Part shown: piece by piece, positions 31,526 to 33,916 of the stretch
Layout: each line of letters begins with the position of its first letter
How positions within the stretch are numbered: position 1 is the stretch's first letter
Assembly: GCA_000310025.1 (NCBI GenBank)
Contig: FN648831.1
Span: 1-33,916, forward strand
Direction of reading: 5' to 3'
Length of the DNA: 33,916 nt
From: Ectocarpus siliculosus
Taxonomy: Eukaryota > Sar > Phaeophyceae > Ectocarpales > Ectocarpaceae
Position numbers and translations under genes: made by a program
Notes under the pieces: generated by a model
The model's database searches: none
What the model saw: the letters and a program-made list of their open reading frames with translations, nothing else
What the model was told of the DNA's origin: nothing

Positions 31526-33916
31526 GAGTCAACACAAGCCCAAACGGAGGCAGCGGAATGGTCCAAGTGTGGGGGAAGCAAAGGGCGTCAGCCAGCGGTG
31601 CTTCAACCGCTTATTTCTCGAGCCCCTCTGCATGAAAAGTGGTTCCGTCTTTTTTGTCGTTCTCGCACAGCGCGTCTGGGTGAGTGCTTGAACAATCGCA
31701 ACAAGACAATTCTTTATAGTGGAGAAATTTGTCAATACAAGCCCAAACGGAGGCAGCGAAATGGTCCAAGTGTGTGGTAAGAAATGGGCGTCAGCCAGCG
31801 GTGCTTGAACCGCTTATTTCTCGAGCCCCTCTGCATGAAAAGTGGTTCCATTATTTCTGTCGTGCTCGCACCGCGCGTCTGGGCGAGTGCTTGAAAAATC
31901 GCAACAAGACAATTCTTTATAGTGGAGAAATTTGTCAATACAAGCCCAAACGGAGGCAGCGAAATGGTCCAAGTGTGTGGTAAGAAATAGGCGTCAGGCA
32001 GCGGTGCTTCAACCGCTTATTTCTCGAGCCACTCTGCATGAAAAGTGGTTCCGTTATTTCTGTCGTGCTCGCACCGCGCGTCTGGGTGAGTGCTTGAAAA
32101 ATCGCAAAAAGCATATCATTTCTAGTGGAGAAATTTGTCAACACAAGCCCAAACGGAGGCAGCGAAATGGTCCAAGTGTGTGGTAAGAAATAGGCGTCAG
32201 GCAGCGGTGCTTCAACCGCTTATTTCTCGAGCCACTCTGCATGAAAAGTGGTTCCGTTTATTTCTGTCGTGCTCGCACCGCGCGTCTGGGTGAGTGGTTG
32301 AAACATCGCAACAAGACAATTCTTTATAGTGGAGAAATTTGTCAATACAAGCCCAAACGGAGGCAGCGAAATGGTCCAAGTGTGTGGTAAGAAATGGGCG
32401 TCAGGCAGCGGTGCTTGAACCGCTTATTTCTCGAGCCCCTCTGCATGAAAAGTGGTTCCATTATTTCTGTCGTGCTCGCACCGCGCGTCTGGGTGAGTGG
32501 TTGAAAAATCGCAACAAGACAATTCTTTATAGTGGAGAAATTTGTCAATACAAGCCCAAACGGAGGCAGCGAAATGGTCCAAGTGTGTGGTAAGAAATGG
32601 GCGTCAGCCAGCGGTGCTTGAACCGCTTATTTCTCGAGCCCCTCTGCATGAAAAGTGGTTCCATTATTTCTGTCGTGCTCGCACCGCGCGTCTGGGCGAG
32701 TGGTTGAAAAATCGCAACAAGACAATTCTTTATAGTGGAGAAATTTGTCAACACAAGCCCAAACGGAGGCAGCGAAATGGTCCAAGTGTGTGGTAAGAAA
32801 TGGGCGTCAGGCAGCGGTGCTTGAACCGCTTATTTCTCGAGCCCCTCTGCATGAAAAGTGGTTCCAATATTTCTGTCGTGCTCGCACCGCGCGTCTGGGC
32901 GAGTGGTTGAAAAATCGCAAAAAGCATATCATTTCTAGTGGAGAAATTTGTCAACACAAGCCCGAACGGAGGCAGCGGAATGGTCCAAGTGTGGGGGAAG
33001 CAAAGGGCGTCAGCCAGCGGTGCTTCAACCGCTTATTTCTCGAGCCCCTCTGCATGAAAAGTGGTTCCGTTATTTCTGTCGTGGCTCGCACCGCGCGTCT
33101 GGGTGAGTGCTTGAAAAATCGCAACAAGACAATTCTTTATAGTGGAGAAATTTGTCAATACAAGCCCAAACGGAGGCAGCGAAATGGTCCAAGTGTGTGG
33201 TAAGAAATGGGCGTCAGCCAGCGGTGCTTGAACCGCTTATTTCTCGAGCCCCTCTGCATGAAAAGTGGTTCCATTATTTCTGTCGTGCTCGCACCGCGCG
33301 TCTGGGCGAGTGCTTGAAAAATCGCAACAAGACAATTCTTTATAGTGGAGAAATTTGTCAATACAAGCCCAAACGGAGGCAGCGAAATGGTCCAAGTGTG
33401 TGGTAAGAAATGGGCGTCAGCCAGCGGTGCTTGAACCGCTTATTTCTCGAGCCCCTCTGCATGAAAAGTGGTTCCATTATTTCTGTCGTGCTCGCACCGC
33501 GCGTCTGGGCGAGTGGTTGAAAAATCGCAACAAGACAATTCTTTATAGTGGAGAAATTTGTCAATACAAGCCCAAACGGAGGCAGCGAAATGGTCCAAGT
33601 GTGTGGTAAGAAATGGGCGTCAGGCAGCGGTGCTTCAACCGCTTATTTCTCGAGCCCCTCTGCATGAAAAGTGGTTCCGTTATTTCTGTCGTGCTCGCAC
33701 CGCGCGTCTGGGTGAGTGGTTGAAAAATCGCAACAAGACAATTCTTTATAGTGGAGAAATTTGTCAACACAAGCCCGAACGGAGGCAGCGAAATGGTCCA
33801 AGTGTGTGGTAAGAAATGGGCGTCAGGCAGCGGTGCTTGAACCGCTTATTTCCCGAGCCCCTCTGCATGAAAAGTGGTTCCATTATTTCTGTCGTGCTCG
33901 CACCGCGCGTCTGGGC
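31526..33916. repeat. 203-bp satellite array (about 12 units, continues beyond the window)
   Basis: CATGAAAAGTGGTTCC starts units at 31631, 31834, 32037, 32240, 32444, 32647, 32850, 33053, 33257, 33460, 33663 and 33866. The period is 203 bp with two 204-bp units caused by single insertions. Each unit holds AGCGGTGCTT[GC]AACCGCT, a 6-bp stem with a 6-base loop. Units 32037 and 32850 carry a variant block (GCATATCATTTCTAG in place of GACAATTCTTTATAG). Because 203 is not a multiple of 3, the recurrent 84-codon frames cross from one unit into another frame of the next, which argues against a repeated protein. Confidence 0.97.

Noticed and set aside
31729-33812. Recurring 84-codon and 68-codon frames on both strands of the satellite
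   Set aside because: The 203-bp unit is not a multiple of three, so each frame crosses units in different phases. Frames on both strands simply reflect few stop codons in the unit.

Overview
The window looks like one end of a eukaryotic chromosome. Base 1 starts with CCCTAA-type telomere-like sequence. The first 1.27 kb is a tandem array of a ~98-bp unit with TTAGGG-class telomere repeats embedded in it. The last 2.4 kb is a 203-bp satellite that runs off the window. The genes I can support are intron-containing, and most are on the minus strand. One encodes a GDPH / SGVDGGW protein of the VWD-like/root-cap-like kind that I associate with stramenopile algae. My best guess is therefore a stramenopile, perhaps a brown alga. 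This rests on one protein plus telomere type and base composition and is only moderately secure.

Layout. 1-2125: 98-bp subtelomeric array, a short run of 204-bp satellite, and one stray 98-bp unit. 2527-3408: a module that recurs at 30602-31467. 4463-5391 (-): terminal exon of the GDPH protein gene. 5860-10735: a chain of diverged 0.6-0.9-kb repeat units ending in a head-to-tail duplication (9021-9897 / 9898-10735). 11243-19593 (-): three members of a family of small secreted cysteine-rich proteins. Two of them (13127-14084 and 18276-19593) can be modelled completely, with signal-peptide, cysteine and C-terminal exons whose introns are all in phase 1. They sit in a ~5-kb segmental duplication. 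19600-25580: mostly unique, gene-poor sequence with a few coding-like remnants. 25579-26204: a second copy of the telomere-proximal composite (98-bp units, CCCTAA, satellite) in the same orientation. 26204-31524: a 5.3-kb segment lying inside the satellite. It carries a three-exon gene (an exon with an AT-hook-like motif, then a 768-residue exon with an acidic tail) and ends in the module that recurs near the telomere. 31526-33916: 203-bp satellite array.

The most interesting items are the cysteine-rich secreted gene family, whose exons are tiny, symmetrical (1-1) and conserved while the rest of the locus has diverged, and the unrecognised gene-bearing segment embedded in the satellite. Most long open frames elsewhere lack support as genes. 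All splice models were made by eye and need transcript evidence.
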